From GCA-2683135 sp964507445 (lineage in GTDB: Bacteria > Planctomycetota > GCA-002687715), in the NCBI GenBank assembly GCA_964507445.1, contig CAZDQF010000007.1, positions 139,174 through 203,173 on the forward strand: DNA of 64,000 bases. The letters run 5' to 3'. Shown here piece by piece: positions 25,893 to 34,443 of this stretch. The position numbers were made by a program, and so were the translations under genes. The notes under the pieces were generated by a model. The model was given only the letters and a program-made list of their open reading frames with translations. It made no database searches and was not told the DNA's origin. Positions within the stretch are counted from its first letter, which is position 1. Every line of letters begins with the position of its first letter.

Positions 25893-28442
25893 TCACTGGC
25901 GGAGGTGCTTTGACGGCATCAGCAGTGCGGCGTTCATGAACAGCCGCGTCAGCCCCCGCCAGGCGCCGCGGAAGTTGGGGTCGTCGGCGAACAGCACGAA
26001 CGCCCCGCGCCCCTTCGGGTCCACGGAGAGGTAGGCGCGCCCCTTCAACGCCTTGGAGGCTTTGTCGTTGACGTAGCCGGACACCGGAGGTGCCTCGGCG
26101 AACAGGCCGATGTGAACCCCCGGGCCGGTGGGGTCGAAGGAGCGGGTGCCGCTGTGGAAGGCGGAGATCTCCGGCTCGTAGCCGAAGCTCAGGGGGTGGG
26201 CCGGGTCCAACTCAACGACGAAGATGGAGCCCGGCTGTCGCTGCGTTCGCCGCTGCGCCTCCTTCTCTTCGATCCACTGGTGTCGCGGCTCTTCCTTGTC
26301 CGCATCCGCCTTCTTCTTGTCTTCCTTCCTGGCTTCGCTGCTGATGGAGGCGCCGCCCTCGCCGCAGAGCGAGAACGCGGAGCGGCCGAACCCGATGACC
26401 ACGCCGCCGGTGGCGGTGAAGGCCGCCAGCTTCTTGCGCGCGGCGGTGGAGACCGTGGCCTCCGGGATGACGACGGCGGTGAAACGGTCCAGGTCCAGCG
26501 ACTCGAGGGACTCGAGGGAGACGGAGGAGTACGGGGCGTCCAGCACCTGATCCAGGAGGAAGCGGGTGGACCCGTAGCTCGTGCTGCCCACGCCCTCTCC
26601 GCCGCAGAGGGCGATGCGAGGGCGAACCACGGGGACCACGGACCCGGCCCCCAGGTCGACGCCCTTGTCCGTGAAGCCGGATGAGGCCGGGTGGAACCGG
26701 ACCCCCCGCCGGGTGGCCACCTCCGTCAACTGATCGGTGAGGTTGGGGCCGTTCTCGCTGGTGCGGATGACCAGCGTCCCACGCTCCCATTCATGGCCGT
26801 CGAGGGTGAAGCCCTTGCGCGCGGAGCGCACCTTCACGCCGTGGCGAAGCAGGTCCGTGAGCGCCTCCAGGGCCCCCCGTGAATCGTATCGGCACAACCA
26901 GGCGACGCGGGTCGTGCCTGGGGCCAGGCTCCCCGGGCGCGTCGGCACGGCCTCCACCAGGGCCGCTCCTTCACCGGCGTCGCTGGGGCACTGGAAGGTG
27001 TCGACCCCGTAGGCCAGGGGCAGGCTCCAGGCCGAGACGTCATAGAAGTAGAGCTCGCGGAGCTCGGTCCTCGGTTCCAGGAGGGTCTTGGCGAGGCGCT
27101 TCAGGGGTTGCGTCATGGAGACGACGTAGGTGCCTGCGTCAAAGGTGCGGTCCCGGTGCTCGTCACCGGCCGCGTCGACGACCCGGGGGAGGGTCTTGGG
27201 GGCGGTCAGCGCGCGCACCTCGATGCCCTGTAGTCGAAGGTTGCTCACCAGGGCGTCCACCCGCCGGGGGTCAGAGCCGAGGGGGATGACGTGGGAGCGG
27301 ACCGCCTCCGTGCGGCCCTCCTCCACGGCGGAGCGGCGGAACTGGTGGAAGTCCCCCATCAGCTCCTCCCGTCCGTCCACCGCTGTGCGGATGGTGGCGT
27401 AGGACGCGACCTCGTGGTGCTCGAGGCGCTGCTTCAGGGTCAGGGTCGTCCCGTCCCGTCGGCGCACGGCGGCGCCGGCGCGGCTGTGACCGCCTTGCTC
27501 GTAGGTCATGCCGATGGCGCCGGTGAAGCTCGGCCAGGAGTCTCCGTAACCTGGGTAGAAGAGGTCAAATGACTCGCCTGTGTAATACCTCCAGCCACGC
27601 TCGTCGAAGGCGGCGGCGTTGCCGCGGCCGAACTTCCGTCCCCACTTCAGGGTGTCGGGGGGCAGGTTGGCGTTGACCGGCTTCTCCGCGGGGAAGAAGA
27701 AGTAGGTGCTCTCGTACCCCATCTCATGAAAGTCCACGTGCACCTGCGGGGTCCAGCGGACGAAGTGGGGGTGACGTTGCCGGGTCTCCGGCTGGGTCAC
27801 GAAGGCCCAGTCCCGGTTGAGGTCGAAGCCCCAGTGGTTGAACCGGCCGCCGGGCCACGGTTCATCGTGCTCCAGGGACTGTGGCTCCGCGTCAGCCCGT
27901 CCCCCTCGCATGCCGTTGTACCAGTAGGCGTACCGGTCCCGGCCGTCCGGGTTCAGGCACGGGTCCACGATGATGACGGCTTCGTCCAGCCACTTGGTGG
28001 TCTCCGTGTCGCCGGCCGTGGCCATGCGATGGACCAGCTTCAGGGCGGTCTCCGAGGGAGAGGGCTCGTTGCCGTGGACGTTGTAGGACATCCAGATGAC
28101 CACCGGGGTGTCCTTGATGAGGGTCGCGGTGTCGTCCCCGTCGGAGAGCCGACGGGGGTCAGCCAGCAGCGCCTTCGCCGCCATGATCCGGTCCATCCGC
28201 TGATGGTTGCGAGGGGAGGTGATGACCAGGAAGAGGAGCGGGCGCCCTTGTGGCGTGCGCCCATAGTCCACCAGCTTGATGCGATCCTGCCCCTGGGTCG
28301 CGGCGAGCCGCGAGTAGGCGATCAGGTCGGCGTGCAGGGTGAAACGGTCACCCAGGGGATAGCCCAGGAAATCCTCCGGGCTCGGCAGCGGTTGCGCCGC
28401 CGCGGTGAGCACGGCGCTGAAGGCGATGACGATGCGGATCAT
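25893..28442 (-). CDS. secreted M14-family zinc carboxypeptidase-like protein
   Basis: An exported protein of 849 residues with a short signal peptide (IVIAFSAVLTAAAQ). The peptidase M14 domain spans about 25-350: zinc ligands H123 and E126 in NVHGNEPS, a DPCLNPDGRDRY segment, and a third His in VHVDFHEMG near 235-239. A WPSFTGAIGMTYEQGG segment probably contains the catalytic Glu. About 480 residues of C-terminal domains follow, including a GATase-like stretch (FTAVVIPEATVS) and an acidic/lysine-rich patch. The family cleaves C-terminal residues from proteins or peptides. It converges on the small anchored protein gene with 9 nt between stops. Confidence 0.88.
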   Translation of the reverse strand: MIRIVIAFSAVLTAAAQPLPSPEDFLGYPLGDRFTLHADLIAYSRLAATQGQDRIKLVDYGRTPQGRPLLFLVITSPRNHQRMDRIMAAKALLADPRRLSDGDDTATLIKDTPVVIWMSYNVHGNEPSPSETALKLVHRMATAGDTETTKWLDEAVIIVDPCLNPDGRDRYAYWYNGMRGGRADAEPQSLEHDEPWPGGRFNHWGFDLNRDWAFVTQPETRQRHPHFVRWTPQVHVDFHEMGYESTYFFFPAEKPVNANLPPDTLKWGRKFGRGNAAAFDERGWRYYTGESFDLFYPGYGDSWPSFTGAIGMTYEQGGHSRAGAAVRRRDGTTLTLKQRLEHHEVASYATIRTAVDGREELMGDFHQFRRSAVEEGRTEAVRSHVIPLGSDPRRVDALVSNLRLQGIEVRALTAPKTLPRVVDAAGDEHRDRTFDAGTYVVSMTQPLKRLAKTLLEPRTELRELYFYDVSAWSLPLAYGVDTFQCPSDAGEGAALVEAVPTRPGSLAPGTTRVAWLCRYDSRGALEALTDLLRHGVKVRSARKGFTLDGHEWERGTLVIRTSENGPNLTDQLTEVATRRGVRFHPASSGFTDKGVDLGAGSVVPVVRPRIALCGGEGVGSTSYGSTRFLLDQVLDAPYSSVSLESLESLDLDRFTAVVIPEATVSTAARKKLAAFTATGGVVIGFGRSAFSLCGEGGASISSEARKEDKKKADADKEEPRHQWIEEKEAQRRTQRQPGSIFVVELDPAHPLSFGYEPEISAFHSGTRSFDPTGPGVHIGLFAEAPPVSGYVNDKASKALKGRAYLSVDPKGRGAFVLFADDPNFRGAWRGLTRLFMNAALLMPSKHLRQ

Positions 28443-28508
28443 GGGCAGGAGTATAGACCCTGGGGGGGCTCCGCAGCCACCGGCGGGGAGCGCTCCGGGA
28501 GCCCGGCT

Positions 28509-28718
28509 CTACTTATCGGGGAGCGTCACGTCCTTGTATGCGCCATGGTGCCGGCAATACTCGCAGCCGCTCGCATACATGATCATGTTGAGCTCGACGC
28601 GGTGACGCTCGTGCTCGGCGAGGGCCTGCTCTGACCAGACGGTCCCGCAGCGGTCGCAGCACGGCTCCGGCGCGCCGCTGCAGGCGCCGAGGATCAGCAG
28701 GAGGGAGAGGCGCAACAT
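28509..28718 (-). CDS. 69-residue cysteine-rich lipoprotein
   Basis: From ATG 28718 the product is MLRLSLLLILGAC followed by a 56-residue mature part. LILGAC is a good lipobox. The mature protein contains two close cysteine pairs, CCDRC and CEYC, plus HH, which could hold one zinc ion or a cluster. The frame continues open far upstream, but there it merely shadows the next gene, so ATG 28718 with its signal peptide is the sensible start. It sits 56 nt downstream of the peptidase-MA-like gene on the same strand and may share its transcript. Function unknown. Confidence 0.68.
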   Translation of the reverse strand: MLRLSLLLILGACSGAPEPCCDRCGTVWSEQALAEHERHRVELNMIMYASGCEYCRHHGAYKDVTLPDK

Positions 28719-28774
28719 GAACCGCGCCGTCTTGTGGCGCGCGGTCGGGGTGGTGCGCCCCTCGGCGGCCAGGA

Positions 28775-30307
28775 TCAGAACCCGTCCCTCACCATGTCGT
28801 GCCACTTGTCGTCCACCTGGGTGGGCGATACGCCGAACGCCTTTTCCAGGGCGTCCATGGCGCGCATGGTCCGTCGTTGCTTGAGCCAGGCACGGAACTC
28901 GTCCACCTTGGAGGTCATCATCCAGCGGAGGATGGTGTACCCCTTGGCCATGTGGTCGCCGGAGAGCATGTTGAGGTCCTGGAGGCCGTCGATGCTGGCG
29001 ATGGGGTCCGCGGTGGTGCGAGCGTAGCCCTCGCACCGGTCGTTGGCGTCCTTGGTCTCGAAGGCCTTGTTGGCGCGTCCGGCGTCGTCGCCGTACTTGG
29101 CCAGGGTGCTGTGAACCACCACCCCGTTGCCGAGGAGCTCGTGCTCCGCGTGGACGCCGAAGCACTCGTAGAGCCAGTAGGAGAAGTCCCCCTTCTGGCC
29201 CTTGCCGCCGCCGCCGAGGCCGGGCGACCACATCTTGAGGACGAACTGGGCCGCGTGGTTCACCAGCGTGTGACGCACTCGGCTGCGGGCCTCGTCGATG
29301 ACGCCCACGTACAGCAGTGAGCCTGACGACAAGCAGTTGCCGGAGCGCTGGACCAACGTCGCGAAGCCGTCGCCGAGGCTGAGTTTCTGACGGTACTTCT
29401 CCACCCACTTGATGGAGGTGTCCCGGTCCTTCATGAGCCACATGTGGCCGTAGCCGCCGCGGTTGGCGAACAGGTTGGTGTCCGCCTCCAGTCCGAGCTT
29501 CTCCAGGCACCAGTCGTAGCTCTGCTCCACCAGTTCACCGAGCTTGGAGACCTCCTCCGGGGGGGTGTCCATGACGTAGAGCCGGAAGTGCTCGGTGGTG
29601 AGGACCCAGATGTCCTCTCCGAACATGAGCTTCTTGAACTCGGCTCGGTCCGCCTTGTCCTGAAGGGTGCCGGCCTTGATCCACTTGCCGCCCACGAGCT
29701 CGTAGCCCTTCTCGCGCATGACGACGGCCTTCTCGCGCCAGACGCCTTCCTCGGACTTGACGAAGGCCTTGGGGTCCTTGGAGGCCTTGGAGCGGTCCTC
29801 CTTGGAGATCCAGCCGCTCCGCCAGCGGACGTAGCCCTCCTCCTTCATGCGCTTGTCGACGAGCTTCTTGCGCGCCGCTTCGGCCTTCTTCTTGCTGGTG
29901 AACCACTCGTCTCCGACGAGGATGTGGCCGAGCAGCTCGTGGGCCTCCGCGTGCTCTTCGTCCACGCGGAGCGCCATCATGGCGACGACCTTCCAGGCCT
30001 TGTTGCCGCCGGACTTGGCTTCCTTGGCGACCTCGGCCAGCTCATCCGCGTCGTCGGCGTCGATCTCACCGAGCTTGGCGTTAAGGTCCGCGTCCCCGGT
30101 GTCGGGGCCCTCCAGGATCGAGTCCACGTCCTTCATGGCGATGCGGTGGGTGCGGCCGGAGGCGTCCAGCACGCGGACGTACTTGGACGACTGGGAGACC
30201 ACGAACCCCTTCACGGACTTGCCATCTTTTCGGATGACCTCGTCGGCGCGGGCGGTGGATGCTGCGATGAGCGCCAGGAGGGCGCAGATGACGATCTGGT
30301 AGCGCAT
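28775..30307 (-). CDS. secreted peptidase-MA-like protein, apparently without HExxH
   Basis: This exported protein of 510 residues has signal peptide MRYQIVICALLALIAASTARA. An SH3-like stretch (KSVKGFVVSQSSKYVRVLDASGR) and a long charged helical middle follow. The C-terminal region from about 240 has the layout of DUF1570/peptidase-MA-like gluzincins: a strand TEHFRLYVMD, RHTLVNHAAQFVL where the HExxH helix is expected, and YWLYECFGVHAEHE resembling the downstream WLxEG-A-xYxE helix. The metal-binding HExxH is not present. ATG 30307 begins the signal peptide. The domain match is by pattern only. Confidence 0.6.
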   Translation of the reverse strand: MRYQIVICALLALIAASTARADEVIRKDGKSVKGFVVSQSSKYVRVLDASGRTHRIAMKDVDSILEGPDTGDADLNAKLGEIDADDADELAEVAKEAKSGGNKAWKVVAMMALRVDEEHAEAHELLGHILVGDEWFTSKKKAEAARKKLVDKRMKEEGYVRWRSGWISKEDRSKASKDPKAFVKSEEGVWREKAVVMREKGYELVGGKWIKAGTLQDKADRAEFKKLMFGEDIWVLTTEHFRLYVMDTPPEEVSKLGELVEQSYDWCLEKLGLEADTNLFANRGGYGHMWLMKDRDTSIKWVEKYRQKLSLGDGFATLVQRSGNCLSSGSLLYVGVIDEARSRVRHTLVNHAAQFVLKMWSPGLGGGGKGQKGDFSYWLYECFGVHAEHELLGNGVVVHSTLAKYGDDAGRANKAFETKDANDRCEGYARTTADPIASIDGLQDLNMLSGDHMAKGYTILRWMMTSKVDEFRAWLKQRRTMRAMDALEKAFGVSPTQVDDKWHDMVRDGF

Positions 30308-30409
30308 GGTTTCCTGCTCCGGAAGCTGGATACGAGCCTCCAATGGATCTTATCGGCTGCGGGCGGCCAGGAGAAGCGACCCTGACCGCACCCATACGGG
30401 GCAGAGCGC

Positions 30410-30442
30410 AAAAACGTGAAGCCGCGGCCGAGTCGCGGCCGC
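30410..30442 (-). terminator. probable terminator downstream of prs
   Basis: On the - strand, arms GCGGCCG and CGGCCGC (30424-30442, 5-nt loop) are followed about 9 nt later by five T residues at 30410-30414. It lies just after the prs stop at 30449. Confidence 0.5.
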
Positions 30443-30448
30443 CGCGCC

Positions 30449-31495
30449 CTACCGGAGCAGCTCGCTGACGGACCGCCGACGGTTGATGTTGAAGATCACC
30501 TGGGCGAACAGGCGGGCCACGGAGACCTCCCGGTACCAGGAGTGCTCTTCCTGGAACGCCGACCCGCGCCAGACCGCGTCGGTGCCGATGACCATCTCGA
30601 AGAGCTCCTCCTCGTACCCCTTGTCCAGCCGCTCGACGGCAGGTCCGTTGAAGAAGGGGAGGGAGCAGGCCACGTAGATCTTCTTGGCGCCGTTGTCCTT
30701 GAGGAGGCGGCAGGCGTTGATGAGGGTGCCCCCCGTCGCCACCAGGTCGTCCGGCATGATGACGTGCTTGTCGCGGACGTCGCCGACCAGCCGCATGCTC
30801 TCCACCACCGAGGACTTGGAGTAGTCGCGGGCCTTGTCCACGATGGCGAAGCCGCACTCGAACTGGTTCGAGTAGTAGCGAGCCATGTTCGCGCCGCCGG
30901 TGTCGGGGGCGACGATGCACAGGTTCTGCTGCAGGTTCTTCTCGGGGATGACCCGTTCGAAGAAGGTGATGATCTCCTTGGACGCGTGCAGGTCCTCCAG
31001 GAGCGCTCGTTGGAAGAAGCCCTCGATGGCCTCCGCGTGGATGTCGAGGGTGATCACCCGGTTGGCCCCGGCGTCCTCCATCTGCCGCGCCACCAGCTGC
31101 GCGGTGATGGACTCCCGGGCCTTCTTGCGCTCCTGGCGGGAGTAGGGGAACTGCGGGATCACCGCGGTGATGGAGTCCGCGTCCGAGTGGTGCACGGCGT
31201 GGATCGCGGTCAGCAGCGCGACGTAGTTGTCGTTGACGCTGGCCTCCGACATCGGGTCATCCATGGCCTGGATCACATACACGTCGTCGCCGCGGATGTT
31301 CTCGTTAATGACCGTCTTGATCTCGCCGTTGGCGAAGAGGACCTCCTCGCTGGAGCGGGCGACGGAGACGGACTCTCCGTCGACGATCTTGACGATGTCC
31401 TGGAGGTGCTTGTGCACCCGCTCTGCGAAGGGCTTGCCGGCGTCACAGCCGACGAGGCTCAGGCGACCACGATGGTTGGGATTGCCGATGACCAC
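30449..31495 (-). CDS. prs: ribose-phosphate pyrophosphokinase (PRPP synthase)
   Basis: PRPP synthase makes 5-phosphoribosyl-1-diphosphate from ribose 5-phosphate and ATP for nucleotide, His and Trp synthesis. The 348 residues contain the flexible-loop region FANGEIKTVINENIRGDDV, IPQFPYSRQERKKARE, the metal-binding ITLDIHAEAIEGFF, and the PRPP loop DDLVATGGTL. The PRPP loop reads VATGG where classical enzymes have IDTAGT, a subclass variation. Length is slightly above the usual 310-320. It lies 109 nt downstream of polA on the same strand, with its own probable terminator. Confidence 0.93.
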   Translation of the reverse strand: MVIGNPNHRGRLSLVGCDAGKPFAERVHKHLQDIVKIVDGESVSVARSSEEVLFANGEIKTVINENIRGDDVYVIQAMDDPMSEASVNDNYVALLTAIHAVHHSDADSITAVIPQFPYSRQERKKARESITAQLVARQMEDAGANRVITLDIHAEAIEGFFQRALLEDLHASKEIITFFERVIPEKNLQQNLCIVAPDTGGANMARYYSNQFECGFAIVDKARDYSKSSVVESMRLVGDVRDKHVIMPDDLVATGGTLINACRLLKDNGAKKIYVACSLPFFNGPAVERLDKGYEEELFEMVIGTDAVWRGSAFQEEHSWYREVSVARLFAQVIFNINRRRSVSELLR

Positions 31496-31604
31496 TGAGG
31501 CAACTCCGATCTGATTGGGTTGAACAAGGCGTTGGACTGGCTGCGCGCGGCAGATTGTAGGTGCTGACGGTGTGGTTTCCAGGACGGGCTGGGGCCCTTC
31601 TGGA

Positions 31605-34349
31605 TCAGTGAGCCTCCAGCCAGTCCTTGCCGACGCCCACGTCCACCTTCAGGGGCACCTTCAGCGTCGCCGCCCCCTCCATCTCGGCGACGACGATGGA
31701 GCGGACCTGGTCCACTTCCGTCTCGGGGGTATCGATCACCAGCTCGTCATGGACGGTCAGGATCATCTTGGCCTCCAGGCCGGCGCCGGAGAGCTCCCGG
31801 GCGACCCTCGCCATGGCCACCTTGAGGATGTCCGCGGCCGAGCCCTGGATCGGCGTGTTCACCGCCATGTTCTCGGCCTGGCTTCGGAGCATGCCGTTGG
31901 AGGAGTTGATGTCGGGGATGGGCCGCCTGCGGTCCATGATGGTCCGGGCGTAGCCGTTCTCGCGGGCGAACTCCTTCAGGCCCTCCACGAAGCCCCGGAC
32001 CGAGGGGAAGGCGTCGAAGTAGCGGTCGATGAACTCCTTGGCCTCGTCCCGGCTGAGCCCGGTCTCCTGGGCCAGCCGGTGAGGCCCCATCCCGTAGAGG
32101 ATCCCGAAGTTGATGGCCTTGGACCTGCTCCGCATGGTGGGGTCCACGGCGTCGGGGTCGACGCCGAAGATGCGCGCCGCCGTGTCGGAGTGGATGTCGG
32201 CGCCGGCCTTGAAGGCGGCGATGAGGCGCTCGTCCTCCGACAGGTGGGCCATGATCCTCAGCTCGACCTGGCTGTAGTCCGCCGCCAGCAGGACCCAGTC
32301 GTCCGCCGTCGGCAGGAACGCCCGCCTGATACGCCGACCGGCGTCCGTCCGCACGGGGATGTTCTGCAGGTTGGGGTCGCTGGATGACAGGCGCCCGGTG
32401 GCGGCGATGGTCTGGTTGAAGGAGGCGTGGATGCGCCCGTCCTCCTCGTCCACCATGTTGGGGAGCGGGTTCACGTAGGTGGAGAGCAGCTTGGTGACGG
32501 CGCGGTACTTGAGGATGAGGGCCGGCAGCGGGTGTGCGCCGAGGGCTTCCAGGACCGCTTGCCCGGTGGCCCACCCGGTCTTGGTCTTCTTGGGCTTGTA
32601 GCCCAGCTCCTCGTGCACCTTCAGCTTGTCGAACAGGACCTCGCCCAGTTGCCGGGGGCTGTTCACGTTGAGCTGGTCGTCTCCCGCCAGTTGCCGGACC
32701 TCCTCCTCGACGGCGTCGGCCTGCTTCTGCAGCTCCTTGGCCATCTGCTTGAGCTGGTCCCGGTCGACCCTGACCCCGGCCTCCTCCATGTCCGCCAGCA
32801 CCCCCACCAGGGGGATCTCCACTTCATCGTGGAGGCCCAGCAGGTCCTCGTCCTTCATGCGCTTGAGGAACAGGTCCGCGAGGCGCCAGGTGAAGTCCGC
32901 GTCTTCGCACGCGTAGGTGCCCACGTCATCAACCGGGAGCAGGTCCATGGTGAGCTGGTTCTTGCCCTTGCCGATCAGCTCCTCGGTCTTGATCTTCACG
33001 TGGTCGAAGTGCCGCAGGGCGAGGGCGTCCAGGTTGCGCTCCCGCTGGTGGGGCTCGAGCAGATAGGCGGCGATCATGGTGTCCGCGCGGACCCCCGCCA
33101 TCCGGATGCCCGACCGACGCAGGACCATGATGTCGTACTTCACGTTCTGCCCGCACTTGGTGGGCCGCGGGTCCTCCAGCAGCGGGCGGAGCCGCTCGAG
33201 GACCGCCTTGCCGCGCCAGTCGGACGGCGCGTCGGCGAGCAGCGGGGGGGCGGCGTTGAGGGGGACGTACCACGCCTCTCCCGCGGCCTCGGAGAAGCTC
33301 ACGCCCACGATCCGCGCCTCGCGCCACTTGAGGCTGGTGGTCTCCGTGTCCACGGCGTACAGGTCGGCCTCGGACATGCGCTTGATGAGTGAGTCCAGCT
33401 CTTCTTCGGTGCGCACGATCTTGTATGCGGAGGCCACGTCCGCCGCCTCCGTCCGCTCCTTCATCTCGGCGGCGAAGGTGCGGAACCCCAGGTCGGTGAA
33501 CAGCTGGAACGCCTCGGGCTTGTCCGGGCCTTCGTGGAGGAGGTCCGCCAGCTCCGTGTCCACGGGGACGTTTACGTCGATGGTGACCAGCTCCTTGCTG
33601 AGCAGCCCCACCTCCCGACCGGAGGCGAGGGACTCCTTCAGCTTGGGGGAGAGGCTCTCGCCGGGAGAGTCCAGCAACGCCTCCATGGTGCCGTGCTGCT
33701 CGATGAGGCGCTTTGCGGTCTTCTCGCCGATGCCGCGGATGCCCGGCACGTTGTCGGAGGAGTCGCCCATGAGCCCGAGCACGTCCACGACGCGGTCCGG
33801 GGTCACGCCGAACTTCTCCTGCACCGCGTCGACGCCCTGGATCTCCAGCTCCACGTTGCGCTTCATGATGTTGTAGATGAGGACCTTGTCGCTCACCAAC
33901 TGCATGAAGTCCTTGTCGCCCGTGACGAGGAAGACCCGCTGGCCCGCGGCCTCGGCCTTGCGGGCCAGGGTCCCCATGATGTCGTCCGCCTCATAGCCGT
34001 CGAGCTCGAGCACCGGGATGCCCAGGGCGCGGGTGACGTCCTTGATCCACGGCAGCTGCTCCACCAGCTCGTCCGGCATCTTCTCCCGGGTGGCCTTGTA
34101 CTCGGGATACTGCTCATGGCGGAACGTCGGAGCGGCGGTGTCCATGACCACGGCGATCGAGCGAGGGCCGACCCGGTCGAGGATGCGCTTGATCTCGGCG
34201 ATGAAGCCGTAGACGGCGCCGGTCGGGAGCCCGCTGGGCGACGAGAGGTTCGAGCGCGCCATGGCGAAGTGGGAGCGGTAGGCGAGCGCCGAGCCGTCGA
34301 TGAGGAAGACGCTGTCCTGCAACTCTTCCTGGGGGACGGATAGTGACAT
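31605..34349 (-). CDS. polA: DNA polymerase I
   Basis: PolA removes RNA primers and fills gaps in replication and repair. The 914 residues carry all three domains. The 5' nuclease (about 10-300) has YEADDIMGT, TGDKDFMQLV and GDSSDNVPGIRGIGEKTA. The 3'-5' exonuclease is intact by motif, with D334/E336 in VDTETTS and YACEDAD. The polymerase has motif A DYSQVELR (D691), RSKAINFGILYGMG and HDELVID. Many PolA proteins have lost proofreading residues; here they are present. It diverges from the hybrid-kinase gene across 94 bp. Confidence 0.97.
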   Translation of the reverse strand: MSLSVPQEELQDSVFLIDGSALAYRSHFAMARSNLSSPSGLPTGAVYGFIAEIKRILDRVGPRSIAVVMDTAAPTFRHEQYPEYKATREKMPDELVEQLPWIKDVTRALGIPVLELDGYEADDIMGTLARKAEAAGQRVFLVTGDKDFMQLVSDKVLIYNIMKRNVELEIQGVDAVQEKFGVTPDRVVDVLGLMGDSSDNVPGIRGIGEKTAKRLIEQHGTMEALLDSPGESLSPKLKESLASGREVGLLSKELVTIDVNVPVDTELADLLHEGPDKPEAFQLFTDLGFRTFAAEMKERTEAADVASAYKIVRTEEELDSLIKRMSEADLYAVDTETTSLKWREARIVGVSFSEAAGEAWYVPLNAAPPLLADAPSDWRGKAVLERLRPLLEDPRPTKCGQNVKYDIMVLRRSGIRMAGVRADTMIAAYLLEPHQRERNLDALALRHFDHVKIKTEELIGKGKNQLTMDLLPVDDVGTYACEDADFTWRLADLFLKRMKDEDLLGLHDEVEIPLVGVLADMEEAGVRVDRDQLKQMAKELQKQADAVEEEVRQLAGDDQLNVNSPRQLGEVLFDKLKVHEELGYKPKKTKTGWATGQAVLEALGAHPLPALILKYRAVTKLLSTYVNPLPNMVDEEDGRIHASFNQTIAATGRLSSSDPNLQNIPVRTDAGRRIRRAFLPTADDWVLLAADYSQVELRIMAHLSEDERLIAAFKAGADIHSDTAARIFGVDPDAVDPTMRSRSKAINFGILYGMGPHRLAQETGLSRDEAKEFIDRYFDAFPSVRGFVEGLKEFARENGYARTIMDRRRPIPDINSSNGMLRSQAENMAVNTPIQGSAADILKVAMARVARELSGAGLEAKMILTVHDELVIDTPETEVDQVRSIVVAEMEGAATLKVPLKVDVGVGKDWLEAH

Positions 34350-34415
34350 GTTCGTGTCGCTTTTTTGTGCCAGAGGAAAGGGCGCGTTGCGCTCGTTATG
34401 GAGCCGGGGCGGGAT

Positions 34416-34421
34416 TATACT
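34416..34421 (+). promoter_or_regulatory. candidate -10 element for the hybrid kinase gene
   Basis: TATACT lies 22 nt before TTG 34444 in the polA/hybrid-kinase divergent spacer. A -35 at standard spacing is poor. Confidence 0.35.
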
Positions 34422-34443
34422 CGCCGGGGGAGGGTAGAGGCTC

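Noticed and set aside
29000..29510. N-terminal extension of the 69-residue lipoprotein in the same frame
   Set aside because: The extension overlaps the peptidase-MA-like gene out of frame and has typical shadow composition; the signal peptide marks the real start.
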